Positions 1 through 9,110 of a stretch of 64,000 bases of DNA are shown here, piece by piece. The DNA is from Pedobacter cryoconitis (GTDB lineage: Bacteria; Bacteroidota; Bacteroidia; Sphingobacteriales; Sphingobacteriaceae): contig JAAAFW010000008.1 of assembly GCA_019352875.1 (NCBI GenBank), positions 158,159 through 222,158 on the forward strand. The letters run 5' to 3'. The notes beneath the pieces are model-generated. The model was not told where the DNA came from, searched no databases, and was given only the letters and a program-made list of their open reading frames with translations. Every line of letters starts with the position of its first letter. Position 1 is the first letter of the stretch. A program made the translations under genes and the position numbers.

Positions 1-652
1 TTTTTAAAAACATTCTTAAATCGCAACCTTGACCGACGTACCTCGCATTCTCATTATATTGTTTACAATAATTGGTAAGATATGTTGAGTTCGCTATAAT
101 CAGATCGCTTTTCCTGATTAATTCCGGTTCAAGTACCTTTCCGTGAAACTTCCAGTAATCCACTCCGAGCATATAATCTCTGGAGTAATAAATACTCAAA
201 GAAGGTTTAAGATATTCCTTTAAATAGAAAGACCTGAAAATATCATTGTCATTAAAAAGAATTATGTTTTTAAAGCCTAGTTGTCCAATAGCCGAACTGA
301 TAGACCTGGAGAAAATATAGTTATTTCTTTTATTCAAAAGATTAAATAACCAGCGGATTCTCAGCCATCTTATAGATTCAATAATGACGTCAATATCCAG
401 CTCCCACAAATTCTCATTAATCTGACGGATACCACTGCGCACATTATCGATAACTTCTAATTGTTTTTTAACATAAGGATCACTTTTCCTCCTTAACAGA
501 GTAATCCTGTCTAATGGAGGATTTACGTAAAGGACCCGGTTATGTTTACTAAATTCCAGTGCAATGTCTTTACAGTTACTGCCTATATTGGTATCCCAGC
601 TCTGCTGACCAACTATGACTATGTCTCTGCCGTCCAAACTATATTTATTCAT
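1..652 (-). CDS. glycosyltransferase, N-terminal part (cut by window edge)
   Basis: An open frame of 217 codons starts at an ATG at 652 and runs off the left edge without a stop. It begins MNKYSLDGRDIVIVGQQSWD and continues with patterns such as NRVLYVNPPLDR and KSDLIIANSTYLTNYCKQYN. The fold pattern is that of the N-terminal half of a GT-B glycosyltransferase of the GT4/TuaH-like kind, and the opening resembles the complete protein at 10743-11966. It probably transfers a sugar to a lipid-linked repeat unit on the cytoplasmic side. It lies 35 bp downstream of the acyltransferase gene and is read in the same direction, so it is probably the next gene of the exopolysaccharide operon. The acceptor and donor cannot be deduced. 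Confidence 0.75.
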   Translation of the reverse strand, partial: MNKYSLDGRDIVIVGQQSWDTNIGSNCKDIALEFSKHNRVLYVNPPLDRITLLRRKSDPYVKKQLEVIDNVRSGIRQINENLWELDIDVIIESIRWLRIRWLFNLLNKRNNYIFSRSISSAIGQLGFKNIILFNDNDIFRSFYLKEYLKPSLSIYYSRDYMLGVDYWKFHGKVLEPELIRKSDLIIANSTYLTNYCKQYNENARYVGQGCDLRMFLK

Positions 653-687
653 TACCGGATTAATATCTAATTAACTATAAGCAGGAA

Positions 688-1851
688 TTACCTGAAGTAA
701 GTCCTTAATTTTAAATAAAACTTTTCGGGCCAGTCTTTATCCATAAACGGGCGTTCAGTCCATCTATAAAAGAAAGCGCTGACAACCAAGACAACCGGAA
801 CAAATATAGCTAACTGGAGTAGCAAGCTTGCTGTATAAGAATTAAAAACCACCAAGTGCTTCATAATCGGGCTAACAAATTCTGCAAAAGGCAGATGAAT
901 TAAATATATCGTATAACACATTCCGCCTATTACCATGATCCAGCGGTTTTTCAAAAAACTATTTATCCAGTAACTGTTAAATGCAGACACAAAAAACACA
1001 AATAACGACCCTAAAACAAGGAATCTGCTGGATAGACCATAATCCCAGCTCCAGAAATAAACCAGTGAGATTAAAGACAATATTCCAATAATATCAAAAA
1101 CTCTTTTTTGTTTCAAATCTTTCCAATCATTCAAATAAAAATCAACGATCATAAATCCTGTAAGAAAGTAATGTAGGTGTCCCAGGATTGAGAAGCTGTA
1201 AGGATTTTTATACCAACCCATATAATGCTGAAATAATACCAGTGCTATAATCAATCCAAAATTCAAGGTTCTCCTCGCCCATTTATTTTTTAGTTTAAAA
1301 AATAACATCGATAAAAACGGCGCCAGGATATAAAATTGAATTTCAATTTCCAGCGTCCAGGTGGGTGGATTAAATGGAGACCATTGATTGTAAATTAGCG
1401 CGTGCGTATAAGTGATATTGGCCAGATAATGCGGCAGATAGGCTAGAAAGCTTGCATTTGAATGCCACACAAAAACTAAAAAGAATACTGACATCCAAAT
1501 AATATAGGGGGGCTCCAACCTTGTTAACCTTCTCCAAAAATAATTTCCAATTGATACTTTGTTCGTATTGAAAAATTCATGCTTTGCAAAAGGAAGGGCA
1601 AGAACAAAACCGCTGATTACAAAAAATATATATACTCCCAGAAAACCGTGGGCAGCAAAAGTCGAAACGTTCTCATCCACACGGCTCATACTGTAATCTA
1701 CAGGTGAGTTCCTTTCAAATCTTTCTGTGAAATGCTGCACCAGGACTGGTGTAATAGCTACGAACCTTAATCCGTCAATTTCACGAATCAATTTCCCCCC
1801 AGACGTAATTCTGGTTAATTTATTATAGATAGAATCAAAATAAAGGCGCAT
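688..1851 (-). CDS. acyltransferase 3 family membrane protein (polysaccharide O-acylation)
   Basis: 387 residues with about ten hydrophobic segments. Family marks of acyltransferase 3 (OafA/YrhL type) are visible: REIDGLRFVAI at about 23-33 followed by a conserved His at 40 (VLVQHF), the WRRLTRLEPPYIIW segment on the first cytoplasmic loop, and PPTWTLEIEIQFY further on. Such proteins move acetyl or other acyl groups across the inner membrane onto surface sugars. The gene sits inside the exopolysaccharide operon between a 30-codon frame and a glycosyltransferase, so decoration of the exopolysaccharide is the likely role. The length is usual for single-domain members without an SGNH domain. The acyl group is unknown. 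Confidence 0.9.
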   Translation of the reverse strand: MRLYFDSIYNKLTRITSGGKLIREIDGLRFVAITPVLVQHFTERFERNSPVDYSMSRVDENVSTFAAHGFLGVYIFFVISGFVLALPFAKHEFFNTNKVSIGNYFWRRLTRLEPPYIIWMSVFFLVFVWHSNASFLAYLPHYLANITYTHALIYNQWSPFNPPTWTLEIEIQFYILAPFLSMLFFKLKNKWARRTLNFGLIIALVLFQHYMGWYKNPYSFSILGHLHYFLTGFMIVDFYLNDWKDLKQKRVFDIIGILSLISLVYFWSWDYGLSSRFLVLGSLFVFFVSAFNSYWINSFLKNRWIMVIGGMCYTIYLIHLPFAEFVSPIMKHLVVFNSYTASLLLQLAIFVPVVLVVSAFFYRWTERPFMDKDWPEKFYLKLRTYFR

Positions 1852-1878
1852 AATGAATTGCTGTATATAACTTTTGCG

Positions 1879-1971
1879 TTAAGACTGATTCTTTTTTCCC
1901 TGTTTCAATCCACTCATGAAACCCCAGATCAGAAAAACAATGGCAGGTATGGCAATGATATCAAATGGCAT
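1879..1971 (-). CDS. 30-residue single-span membrane peptide
   Basis: A short frame starts at ATG 1971, only 3 bp after the stop of the GT2 gene, and ends with TAA at 1879. The product starts MPFDIIAIPAIVFLIWGFMS and ends with a positively charged tail (KQGKKNQS). It has one hydrophobic segment at about residues 4-22. The tight spacing behind the glycosyltransferase and in front of the acyltransferase suggests translation as part of the operon. It could be a small partner of the GT2 synthase or of the acyltransferase. I know no named family for it; conservation in other genomes would decide whether it is real. Confidence 0.5.
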   Translation of the reverse strand: MPFDIIAIPAIVFLIWGFMSGLKQGKKNQS

Positions 1972-1974
1972 AAC

Positions 1975-3192
1975 TTATTTCTTTTGTAGTGTATGCTCCT
2001 CAACTATTGAGGAACTTGTGTGTGGAGTTGGTATAAATGATTTTTTGGCCTGTTTGATCCGTAACAACGCAAGCACCATACACCACAGGGCGTAAGGAAT
2101 TCTGAATATCGCAGAAAACAACCTTTTATCTTTATAAAAACGCTCAGGCAAAGCTAAAAATAAGCTGAAACAAAGGATGACAAATAACAAAGGATAAAAA
2201 AGTGATGCAGGTCCGGAAAAGAAGATCAGAGAAACAAGCGACAATAAAAATAACAGGCCCAGAAGCAGCATACGCGGAACAAGCATAGCCTGCAATACCT
2301 TATTAAAGAACTCAAAATTCCCATTTTTGAAAAGTTCGGCAAACCCGGCAACAAAATATTTCTTAAAGAATTCTATTTGGGCGGCAATCCATCGTGTCCG
2401 CTGCTGTGTAAAAACTGCTGCATTTTCTATTTTCTCATCATACACCAGGCTTTCATTCAAATAAACGATTTTCGTCTTCGATTTAGCAATCTGAAAATCC
2501 ATCTCTTTGTCTTCGCCCACAGTCTCCCCAATGTTGGCCAGCAGAGTACGTAAATACGAAAATTCAAATGCCATACCTGAGCCGATTAATGCAGGCGACA
2601 ATCCAACCGCGAAATGACCTTTTCTATAGATATGGTTATTAATCTCTTCATTACAGGCATCCAGAAAAGCAAAGGAAGAATCAAGATTTTTAGCTGTACG
2701 GTGAGCCTGTACCACTGTTGCGCCTTCCTGAAATGCGCTGTTTATATCAGAAAGAAAGCCATCAGCCATGATATTATCAATATCTAAAATAACAGCAATA
2801 TCGTATTCATTAACGGGAATTTGCGTTAAGGCATAATTTAGAGACTTTCCTTTTGTACTCTTAGCAAAACTAACAGGTATAACCGCTGCGCCGGCATTTT
2901 TAATTGTATTTATTGTATCATCTGATAATCCGTCAGCAATAACCACAATCTTAAAAAAGCCCTCGTATTCATGGGACAGTGCCCGCATACTGGACGCTAG
3001 AATAACCTCGTTTTCCCGGTATGCCGGAATCAAAACACAGATCCGCTTAAATCTTTCATGAAGAACCAATGGAGTCTTCTTCAAAAAATGTCCTGCTACG
3101 GAGAAAAAAAGTAGATAAACACAATTAAACAAAAGATAAGCACCTACCAGGTACAGAAGAAACTGAATAATATTATAAATCAAAATTTCCAT
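1975..3192 (-). CDS. processive-type family 2 glycosyltransferase, membrane bound
   Basis: 405 residues: an N-terminal membrane segment (about 5-33), a GT-A catalytic domain (about 45-275) and two to three C-terminal membrane segments. The catalytic marks of the cellulose/hyaluronan-synthase branch are present: ADG at 86-88, the metal-binding DID at 137-139, ED at 227-228 and QRTRW (QxxRW) at 264-268. QxxRW is linked to processive polymer synthesis or to transfer on a membrane acceptor. The start lies one base after the stop of the polymerase-like gene, so the two are translated in series. It probably adds a main-chain or branch sugar of the exopolysaccharide. Donor unknown. Confidence 0.9.
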   Translation of the reverse strand: MEILIYNIIQFLLYLVGAYLLFNCVYLLFFSVAGHFLKKTPLVLHERFKRICVLIPAYRENEVILASSMRALSHEYEGFFKIVVIADGLSDDTINTIKNAGAAVIPVSFAKSTKGKSLNYALTQIPVNEYDIAVILDIDNIMADGFLSDINSAFQEGATVVQAHRTAKNLDSSFAFLDACNEEINNHIYRKGHFAVGLSPALIGSGMAFEFSYLRTLLANIGETVGEDKEMDFQIAKSKTKIVYLNESLVYDEKIENAAVFTQQRTRWIAAQIEFFKKYFVAGFAELFKNGNFEFFNKVLQAMLVPRMLLLGLLFLLSLVSLIFFSGPASLFYPLLFVILCFSLFLALPERFYKDKRLFSAIFRIPYALWCMVLALLRIKQAKKSFIPTPHTSSSIVEEHTLQKK

Positions 3193-3193
3193 T

Positions 3194-4639
3194 TTATGAG
3201 TTCGCTTCCTTGGTTTTTATTAGTGGGGTATCATAACGGGGAGCATAAAAAACGAATCCCCATGAGATATACAAGATCATCGAAGAAGGAAACCCATTCA
3301 TAACTTCGTTACCGTAACTACAGATAAATAGACCTGCTGACCCGGCAGTTAAGGCGATCAGTTTGACCCGGAGTTTATCATCCCTTATATTCCACACTAT
3401 GCCACAACACTTGCCAAGAATATAAGTATTCATGGAGAACCATATAACCAAACCTACTACTCCATACATTGTCCAAACCTTCACCCAGTAACTGTCGGGA
3501 GGAATAGTTGATAATAACTTGTCCGGATTATAGATTGCGCCATTCATACCACTTACACCCACACCGCCACCAAAAGGCATACTGGCAAGTACCGATTTCA
3601 ATTTCGCCTGATTCATAAGCCTTGCATTTAAGGATGGATCCTGCGGGTCGAGTGCTGAACGTAATCTGTTGATCTGGTAAATACCGTTGCCCAAAGTTGT
3701 GTATTTCAAATACCCCAGAAAGCCGACTGCAATGATAGATCCAATGATAAGGACTTTAAAATTTTTGCTCAGCAGGATTGCAAAAAAAGCAGCACTGACT
3801 AAAGCAAAAAGAGCTCCTCTGGTACCTGAGATCAACATACCATAGAACAGAAGTGCTGCAGCAAAAAACAATAGAACTCTTTTCCAGATTTTAAATGGGC
3901 CCATAGCCAGTACAAGACAGACGAGAGACATTTGCGCCTGGGAAGCTCCAAATTGCCCCGCGTCGGTATAAAATGAGAACACTCTAAGTTTCCCGAATAC
4001 GATATGTGTGAAATCAGCTCCATCATCCAGCCACTTCTGTTCTGGTCCGGAAACACCAAAATAAAGCTGCTTAACTCCGTACAACCCCGCTAAAACCGAC
4101 ATTGCGATAATTAATTTCAAGAAAAAATCCAGATCATTTTTCTTGTTCAGCATCACAAACACTATAGGTGCAAGAAGTACCCAGTTCAGCGAAGTAAACC
4201 TAATCTCGTTTAACCAGCCCAAGAAGCTGGCACCTGCAGGATTCACAATTTCCAGCAGGTTAATAACAAACCAGATAATCGTGATATAGACATAGTCATT
4301 TTTCCAGGAAGACAACTTGAAGTTTGACTTATTAACCAGCATTGTAATCCAGGTCAACAAGAGCAAAATCTCCATGACGGGTCCGAATGGAACACCATCT
4401 ATATTCCTCAGCAGTCCACTGATTACAAAACAATAAATAAAATAACTTATTACAGCTACCCTTGGATTTAAGAAAATGGAAATAAAGAAGGCAATCCCAA
4501 TACTCGCCCCAATAATTATAACCGGTGCTATTGATCCCATCTTAAAAGTTGTATAACAAATAAGTAAGGATAGAATACTGCCGGTTATAAGAATGAACTT
4601 TTTACTCTTTGAAGTATTAAGATTTAAAATTTGGTTCAT
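3194..4639 (-). CDS. O-antigen ligase/polymerase-like membrane protein (Wzy/WaaL type)
   Basis: 481 residues from the ATG at 4639; a TTG at 4648 would add three residues but ATG is preferred. About a dozen hydrophobic segments and one long extracytoplasmic loop with charged residues (about 200-230 and 320-370) fit the O-antigen ligase/Wzy fold. The segment FYTDAGQFGASQAQM followed by SGTRGALFALVSA is the kind of loop and helix seen in Wzy_C-type proteins. It probably polymerises lipid-linked repeat units on the periplasmic face. It lies between the Wzc-like co-polymerase and the GT2 gene, which supports polymerase over ligase. Sequence alone does not separate the two roles. Confidence 0.8.
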   Translation of the reverse strand: MNQILNLNTSKSKKFILITGSILSLLICYTTFKMGSIAPVIIIGASIGIAFFISIFLNPRVAVISYFIYCFVISGLLRNIDGVPFGPVMEILLLLTWITMLVNKSNFKLSSWKNDYVYITIIWFVINLLEIVNPAGASFLGWLNEIRFTSLNWVLLAPIVFVMLNKKNDLDFFLKLIIAMSVLAGLYGVKQLYFGVSGPEQKWLDDGADFTHIVFGKLRVFSFYTDAGQFGASQAQMSLVCLVLAMGPFKIWKRVLLFFAAALLFYGMLISGTRGALFALVSAAFFAILLSKNFKVLIIGSIIAVGFLGYLKYTTLGNGIYQINRLRSALDPQDPSLNARLMNQAKLKSVLASMPFGGGVGVSGMNGAIYNPDKLLSTIPPDSYWVKVWTMYGVVGLVIWFSMNTYILGKCCGIVWNIRDDKLRVKLIALTAGSAGLFICSYGNEVMNGFPSSMILYISWGFVFYAPRYDTPLIKTKEANS

Positions 4640-4691
4640 GAAATACAATAGTTAAAGGCAACTTATCAAATAATATATCAACCTATATTAT

Positions 4692-6836
4692 TTAAATCCC
4701 ATCTTCCTTATTCAAGACCCAGCCCAAGAATCCTTCATGTTTAGTGATATAGTCAACATGTTCCTGATTAGCGTCATTAATCACGCCGCCTGAAGCAAAG
4801 ACAGCAATATGTTTATCACAGAACATTAACCATTCTTTAGCCCGGTTAATTTTCTCCAGACTATTCATATCAATAATTACAAAATCAAATTCGTCCTTTA
4901 AAAAAGAGAATCCGGATTTCAGATTATCTTTATGTTGAATTTCAAACAAAGATGTCTTGTCGGATTTATTATTCAGTACCGTAATTAAATCCTCTGTCTG
5001 GAGCTGTCTTTTATCTATGAATGTCTCAAAGAACTGCTCTGGTATAACCTTTTGTGCAGGATTTACCACCTGATTATGCTCCTCTTCGCCTTTAATTAAC
5101 AGAACTTTTCTTCCCATCATTGCCAGTGCATACACCAGACTTGAGGCAACAAAAGTTTTACCCTCACCAGAATTTAAACTCGTAATTCCTAACACTTTAG
5201 AATCACTCGTGGTCATTGCCTGATCTATTTCAAACCTTAATGACCTGAGGTTATCTTTAAATTTCACATAAGCAGGGACAGCACTTTCATTCTTCCATAT
5301 CTCACGGATTTCAAGATCATTATTTTTCAGCACATTTAATTTACCGACGATTTTGTTTCCAGTTTTACGTTGTAACTGTGCAGTTGTATTAATTGAGTTG
5401 TCCAGTAAAAACAATACCAGTATCCCCATAAAGCAGATCATGAAAGATGCTACGCCGGCAAGCGCTATAAAAAGCACAGTTTTAGATGGTTCAGCTACTC
5501 CCGGAAACCCGGCCTGTGCAACATGTAACCTCAACCCAATATTTTTCTCCAGACTATTAGTATTTGAACGGTTCAAAACTTCCAGATACTCTTTAGTTGC
5601 AACATCCGCATCTCTCTCGAAGTTCTGTACTCCCGCATCAAAAGGAACCATTGTGGTGTATTTTGCTTTCAACTGTGTGAGTTGCGCGTCAATAGACCTT
5701 ATACTACTTTTCGCAAGGTCAAGAGCGACTTCAAGATTCATTTTTTGCGTAATCAGGCTTTGTTTATTTGCCGTCGGATCCGCCACATATTTGTCAGATG
5801 AGTTAGTGATCTGAGCTGTAAGTACATTTTGTAGTGAATCTATCCGTTTTTTATCAGCAGGTTTGAAATTATTGTTTACATACCTGTCGTTGGCTATTTT
5901 GAGTTCGTTTTTCAGATTAACGATTCTATTGTTATCAGCAATTACGTTACCCCCGGAATACAGTTGGTCCTTTCCGCTAAGTCTTTTGTCGATACTGTTA
6001 ATAGCGCCCTGATTAGCCTGTATTTCACGCAGATTTTCAGATTTCTTTTGCTCATAATCATTAATCTGTGAATAGATGAGCTCAGACTGTTTGTCAAGAT
6101 TTAAAACGCCATTATTAATCTTATAATTTTTTAATGCGGCATTCTTATCATTCATTATCCTTTCCTTCTGTTTAACTACAGAATCCAATACGACGTTAGA
6201 TTTATTCTGATTATTGCTAACATCAATTCCGTACATACTAATAAACTCATTAGAAAGCGTATTGACTACATAGGATGAAAATTGCGGATTATTACTTGAA
6301 AATTCGATAGTGATAAAATCAGAATTCTCCACATGATAAATAACGAGACCTTTATGCAATGAAGTTAAATCATATCCCATAGATACAAGGATGTCATATA
6401 ACTTTAAATCACCATTCAACGCGGGTGTAATTACTGCTCTTTCCGCTGCCAGCCTTTTGTACTCATTAATTACTCTGGATTTGCTTTGAGCATCTAAAGA
6501 TTTAATTTCCGGACTCTGCACGTTAAAACTCGCTGCAGGATCTTGTAAATCATGCAGTATCAACTGATAACCAAGCATACTAGTCGTTTTGTCCATTCGC
6601 ATAATCTCCATGATATTGGAGAACTGAGAATTTACCTTAAAGAAATCTGCATTGTTGTCAAGTGAGGAAATTTGCTGCGACTGATCAATTAATCCCGTTG
6701 AGATCTGAGTTTTGGAAATATATTTCTTAGGTAGATCCTTTACCAGAAAATAAGTGAGAATAATACTGGCAAGAGGTAAAAAAATGAGGATCCATTTGTA
6801 TCGCCCAAGTAATTTAAAAAAACGCTTAATATCCAT
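4692..6836 (-). CDS. Wzc/GumC-like polysaccharide co-polymerase with degenerate kinase domain
   Basis: 714 residues. A Wzz-type chain-length domain has a membrane segment at about 14-33, a long coiled-coil-rich periplasmic part (about 210-390) and a second membrane segment at about 454-478. A cytoplasmic P-loop domain follows, with Walker A SLNSGEGKT at 553-561 and a Walker B-like FVIIDMN at 652-658. Compared with active bacterial tyrosine kinases, the Walker A' strand reads VLLIKGE instead of the usual aspartate-rich form, and the C-terminus has no tyrosine cluster. It probably controls chain length and couples polymerisation to export, but autokinase activity is doubtful. The next gene downstream of its promoter-proximal side encodes a TolC-like protein, a likely partner. 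Confidence 0.87.
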   Translation of the reverse strand: MDIKRFFKLLGRYKWILIFLPLASIILTYFLVKDLPKKYISKTQISTGLIDQSQQISSLDNNADFFKVNSQFSNIMEIMRMDKTTSMLGYQLILHDLQDPAASFNVQSPEIKSLDAQSKSRVINEYKRLAAERAVITPALNGDLKLYDILVSMGYDLTSLHKGLVIYHVENSDFITIEFSSNNPQFSSYVVNTLSNEFISMYGIDVSNNQNKSNVVLDSVVKQKERIMNDKNAALKNYKINNGVLNLDKQSELIYSQINDYEQKKSENLREIQANQGAINSIDKRLSGKDQLYSGGNVIADNNRIVNLKNELKIANDRYVNNNFKPADKKRIDSLQNVLTAQITNSSDKYVADPTANKQSLITQKMNLEVALDLAKSSIRSIDAQLTQLKAKYTTMVPFDAGVQNFERDADVATKEYLEVLNRSNTNSLEKNIGLRLHVAQAGFPGVAEPSKTVLFIALAGVASFMICFMGILVLFLLDNSINTTAQLQRKTGNKIVGKLNVLKNNDLEIREIWKNESAVPAYVKFKDNLRSLRFEIDQAMTTSDSKVLGITSLNSGEGKTFVASSLVYALAMMGRKVLLIKGEEEHNQVVNPAQKVIPEQFFETFIDKRQLQTEDLITVLNNKSDKTSLFEIQHKDNLKSGFSFLKDEFDFVIIDMNSLEKINRAKEWLMFCDKHIAVFASGGVINDANQEHVDYITKHEGFLGWVLNKEDGI

Positions 6837-6848
6837 ATATATGTTTAA

Positions 6849-7535
6849 CTATTTTATATCGGCAAGTTTCGCACCTATAATCTCTTCCAGATAATCTTTA
6901 GCAACCAGATAATCCATTTCAGCCTGGATTTTGGAAGAATTATAGTCAGAAGCCTTAATTCGGGAAGCGTTATATACCTCAAGCTGCACCTCTCCCTTTT
7001 CAAATTTATAACGCAGATTATCTACAGCACTTTTATTATCCTGAGACGTCTGTGTTTTGAGCTTAAGGTCGCTTAGCAATCTAATATAGTTATAATATCT
7101 TTTTTTAACTTCATTTTCCAACATTCTGTCGTATTCCTCATCTTCCAGCTTTGCAACTTTTAAATCTGCTTTTGCTTTTTTAGCCATATAAGGCTTTTGC
7201 AGAAAAACGCCCAAATTTAGTGTGGCACCAAACTGAAAACCATTTACAGTATAAGGGTTGTTCAGGTCTATCGCCGTACGCTCGTTCGGACGATAAAAAT
7301 AAGAGGCATTGAAGATATCCAGATAAGATAAAGATGACATGGTCACGTCAGCTTTTGCTCTTTCCACCTTTTCTTCGAATATTTTCTTTCTGGGATAGTT
7401 GACCCGGGCAGCCTGAATGTACTTTTCAAGAGTTGGATAATTAATCTCCGCAATAACCGACTCGTCTTCTTGAGCCGAAAGATTAGAATTAACCATTAAG
7501 ACACAGAGAACGGTTAATAGAATTAGTTTTTTCAT
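6849..7535 (-). CDS. half-length TolC-family outer membrane export protein
   Basis: 228 residues with a signal peptide (MKKLILLTVLCVLMVNSNLSA, cleavage near 21). The rest is mostly long amphipathic helices with one short beta-hairpin stretch (about 80-115, ending TLNLGVFLQ). This is the pattern of one TolC repeat, whereas usual TolC proteins have two repeats and about 420-480 residues. It lies 12 bp upstream of the Wzc-like gene. I see no Wza-type (poly-export/SLBB) gene in the window, so this protein may form, or help form, the outer-membrane exit for the polymer. A periplasmic scaffold role is the alternative. Confidence 0.72.
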   Translation of the reverse strand: MKKLILLTVLCVLMVNSNLSAQEDESVIAEINYPTLEKYIQAARVNYPRKKIFEEKVERAKADVTMSSLSYLDIFNASYFYRPNERTAIDLNNPYTVNGFQFGATLNLGVFLQKPYMAKKAKADLKVAKLEDEEYDRMLENEVKKRYYNYIRLLSDLKLKTQTSQDNKSAVDNLRYKFEKGEVQLEVYNASRIKASDYNSSKIQAEMDYLVAKDYLEEIIGAKLADIK

Positions 7536-7565
7536 GTGATTGCTATTTTTATTTTTTTTTGAGGT

Positions 7566-8642
7566 TTAGACTTTTTCTTTCTGAAATAATGCAGGAAACG
7601 TGCCTAAAATAATTTTAATATCAAACCAGAGTGAATAATTCTGGGCATAAAAGTTATCAAGCTCCTTCCGTTCTGTATCTGACATCTCCGCTTTCCCCCT
7701 TTTACTGATCTGCCAAAGACCAGTTAATCCGGATGGGCCTAAAAATCGCATGGACCATTCATTTGATGTCAGCATTTCAGCCTCGTATAGCGGAAGAGGT
7801 CTGTTTCCTACTAATGACATATCGCCTTTTAGAACATTCAACAGCTGTGGAACCTCGTCCAGACTCGTATTTCTTAAAAAATTACCAAACTTTGTAACAC
7901 GGGGATCATTTTTGATTTTCACAAAGGCATTTGAACCACTGCCATCATCCGCGTACTGATTAAGAGCAGAGAGATCTTTCAATTTCTGATCAGCATCTGC
8001 CTGCATCGATCTGAATTTATAAAAGTTAAAAACCTTATAACCAGTGCCAACACGTTTACTTTTATAGATAATTGGTCCTTTCGACTCCAATCTGATTATC
8101 GCAGCGATAATAAGTAGAATCGGGGAAATCATAATTAATGTTGCACCTGAGGACAGGATATCAAATAATCGTTTACTTAAAGGAATATCATAAACAGGCG
8201 ATTTCTTGATAGCAGAAAGCTGTTCTATATTGGGCTTAATCAACTTAAATTTGATCAGAAAGCTTAGTCTGTCTACCAGATCCTCAATTCTGACGGGATC
8301 GAAGTATAAATCATGAACCTGTGCCTTTATTGCTCTTTTTCGTAAATTAATATCTTTTTCTTTAGCAAGCAGAACGATAATCAACCCACTTGAAAGCGGG
8401 TTAGACTTTATTGTTTTTATAACTTCAAAAACTTTATCCGCATTTTCTATTTCAATTAAGATTACATCTGGTGTAGAAAAAAGGGATTGTGCATTTAAAT
8501 ACTCTACCAAGTGAGAAACTTCCCCAACATTGACCACCTCATACTCAGCTTCGAGCTTTCTTGTAAACTCTATTTCACGCGCAGAACCTGAATATACAAG
8601 CCTGAGCCCGCTATAATTGTTCGTATTATAATTATTCATCAT
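7566..8642 (-). CDS. receiver-like domain fused to initiating sugar transferase (phosphoglycosyltransferase)
   Basis: 358 residues. Residues 12-135 look like a response-regulator receiver, but the phosphoacceptor position is Glu64 (DVILIEIEN instead of the usual LLD), the N-terminal acidic pair is absent, and the conserved Lys is replaced by Asp115 (YFDPVRI). Residues 155-358 are a monotopic bacterial sugar transferase: [10 protein letters not shown], one membrane-inserting hydrophobic segment (about 164-184), KFRSM, and the catalytic DE pair at 262-263 in [20 protein letters not shown]. It should place the first phosphosugar on undecaprenyl phosphate and so start repeat-unit synthesis. Its start overlaps the preceding response-regulator stop by 4 bp (ATGA), so the two are translationally coupled. 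Confidence 0.9.
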   Translation of the reverse strand: MMNNYNTNNYSGLRLVYSGSAREIEFTRKLEAEYEVVNVGEVSHLVEYLNAQSLFSTPDVILIEIENADKVFEVIKTIKSNPLSSGLIIVLLAKEKDINLRKRAIKAQVHDLYFDPVRIEDLVDRLSFLIKFKLIKPNIEQLSAIKKSPVYDIPLSKRLFDILSSGATLIMISPILLIIAAIIRLESKGPIIYKSKRVGTGYKVFNFYKFRSMQADADQKLKDLSALNQYADDGSGSNAFVKIKNDPRVTKFGNFLRNTSLDEVPQLLNVLKGDMSLVGNRPLPLYEAEMLTSNEWSMRFLGPSGLTGLWQISKRGKAEMSDTERKELDNFYAQNYSLWFDIKIILGTFPALFQKEKV

Positions 8643-9040
8643 ACTGGGCTATTTAGACCGTTAAGAACATTAGAGATTTCATTCTTTAGTTTGTCAGGAT
8701 TGAAAGGTTTGGGAAAAAATGCTTCTACACTAAAGGGAAGGTTGGCAACCACTTGTTCCAGGTTTTCAGCCGCAGAAAGTATGATTACAGGAATATCTCT
8801 GTAAAACCCACTGATTTTTATACTTTTTAAAAAAGATGTGCCGTCAAAGTGAGGCATATGCAAATCTAGGATTATAATATCCGGGAGATTGCCCTCTTCA
8901 AGCCATAAATGGGCTTTATACCCACTCGGAGATGCATTGATATGATAATCTTTTGCAAGTATAAAATCTAAAAGTTTTAAAATGCTGGGCTCATCATCTA
9001 CAATCAGGATTTGTTTTTTTACAGGTAAAGTGTTTTCCAT
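8639..9040 (-). CDS. single-domain response regulator (receiver only)
   Basis: 133 residues forming one complete receiver domain with no output domain. Visible residues are the acidic pair D15-D16, phosphoacceptor D59 (IIILDLHMP), Ser89 and Lys111 (FFPKPF). It is the first gene of the exopolysaccharide operon and overlaps the receiver/sugar-transferase gene by 4 bp. It probably receives phosphate from a histidine kinase encoded elsewhere and acts by protein contact, perhaps on the receiver-like domain of its neighbour. No kinase lies next to it; the nearest one in the window is at 25-26 kb and there is no direct link. Confidence 0.9.
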   Translation of the reverse strand: MENTLPVKKQILIVDDEPSILKLLDFILAKDYHINASPSGYKAHLWLEEGNLPDIIILDLHMPHFDGTSFLKSIKISGFYRDIPVIILSAAENLEQVVANLPFSVEAFFPKPFNPDKLKNEISNVLNGLNSPV

Positions 9041-9102
9041 TCGCAGGTGAAATTTCGGTTTATAAGTTTAAATATTTAGATATCAATACAGTTTCACGCT
9101 TG

Positions 9103-9110
9103 CAAAAATA
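9103..9110 (-). promoter_or_regulatory. candidate -7 element for the exopolysaccharide operon
   Basis: Read on the minus strand the bases are TATTTTTG, a full match to TAnnTTTG. It lies about 60 bp before the ATG of the response-regulator gene. A clear TTG -33 element at the usual distance is not seen, so only the -7 half is supported. Confidence 0.45.
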
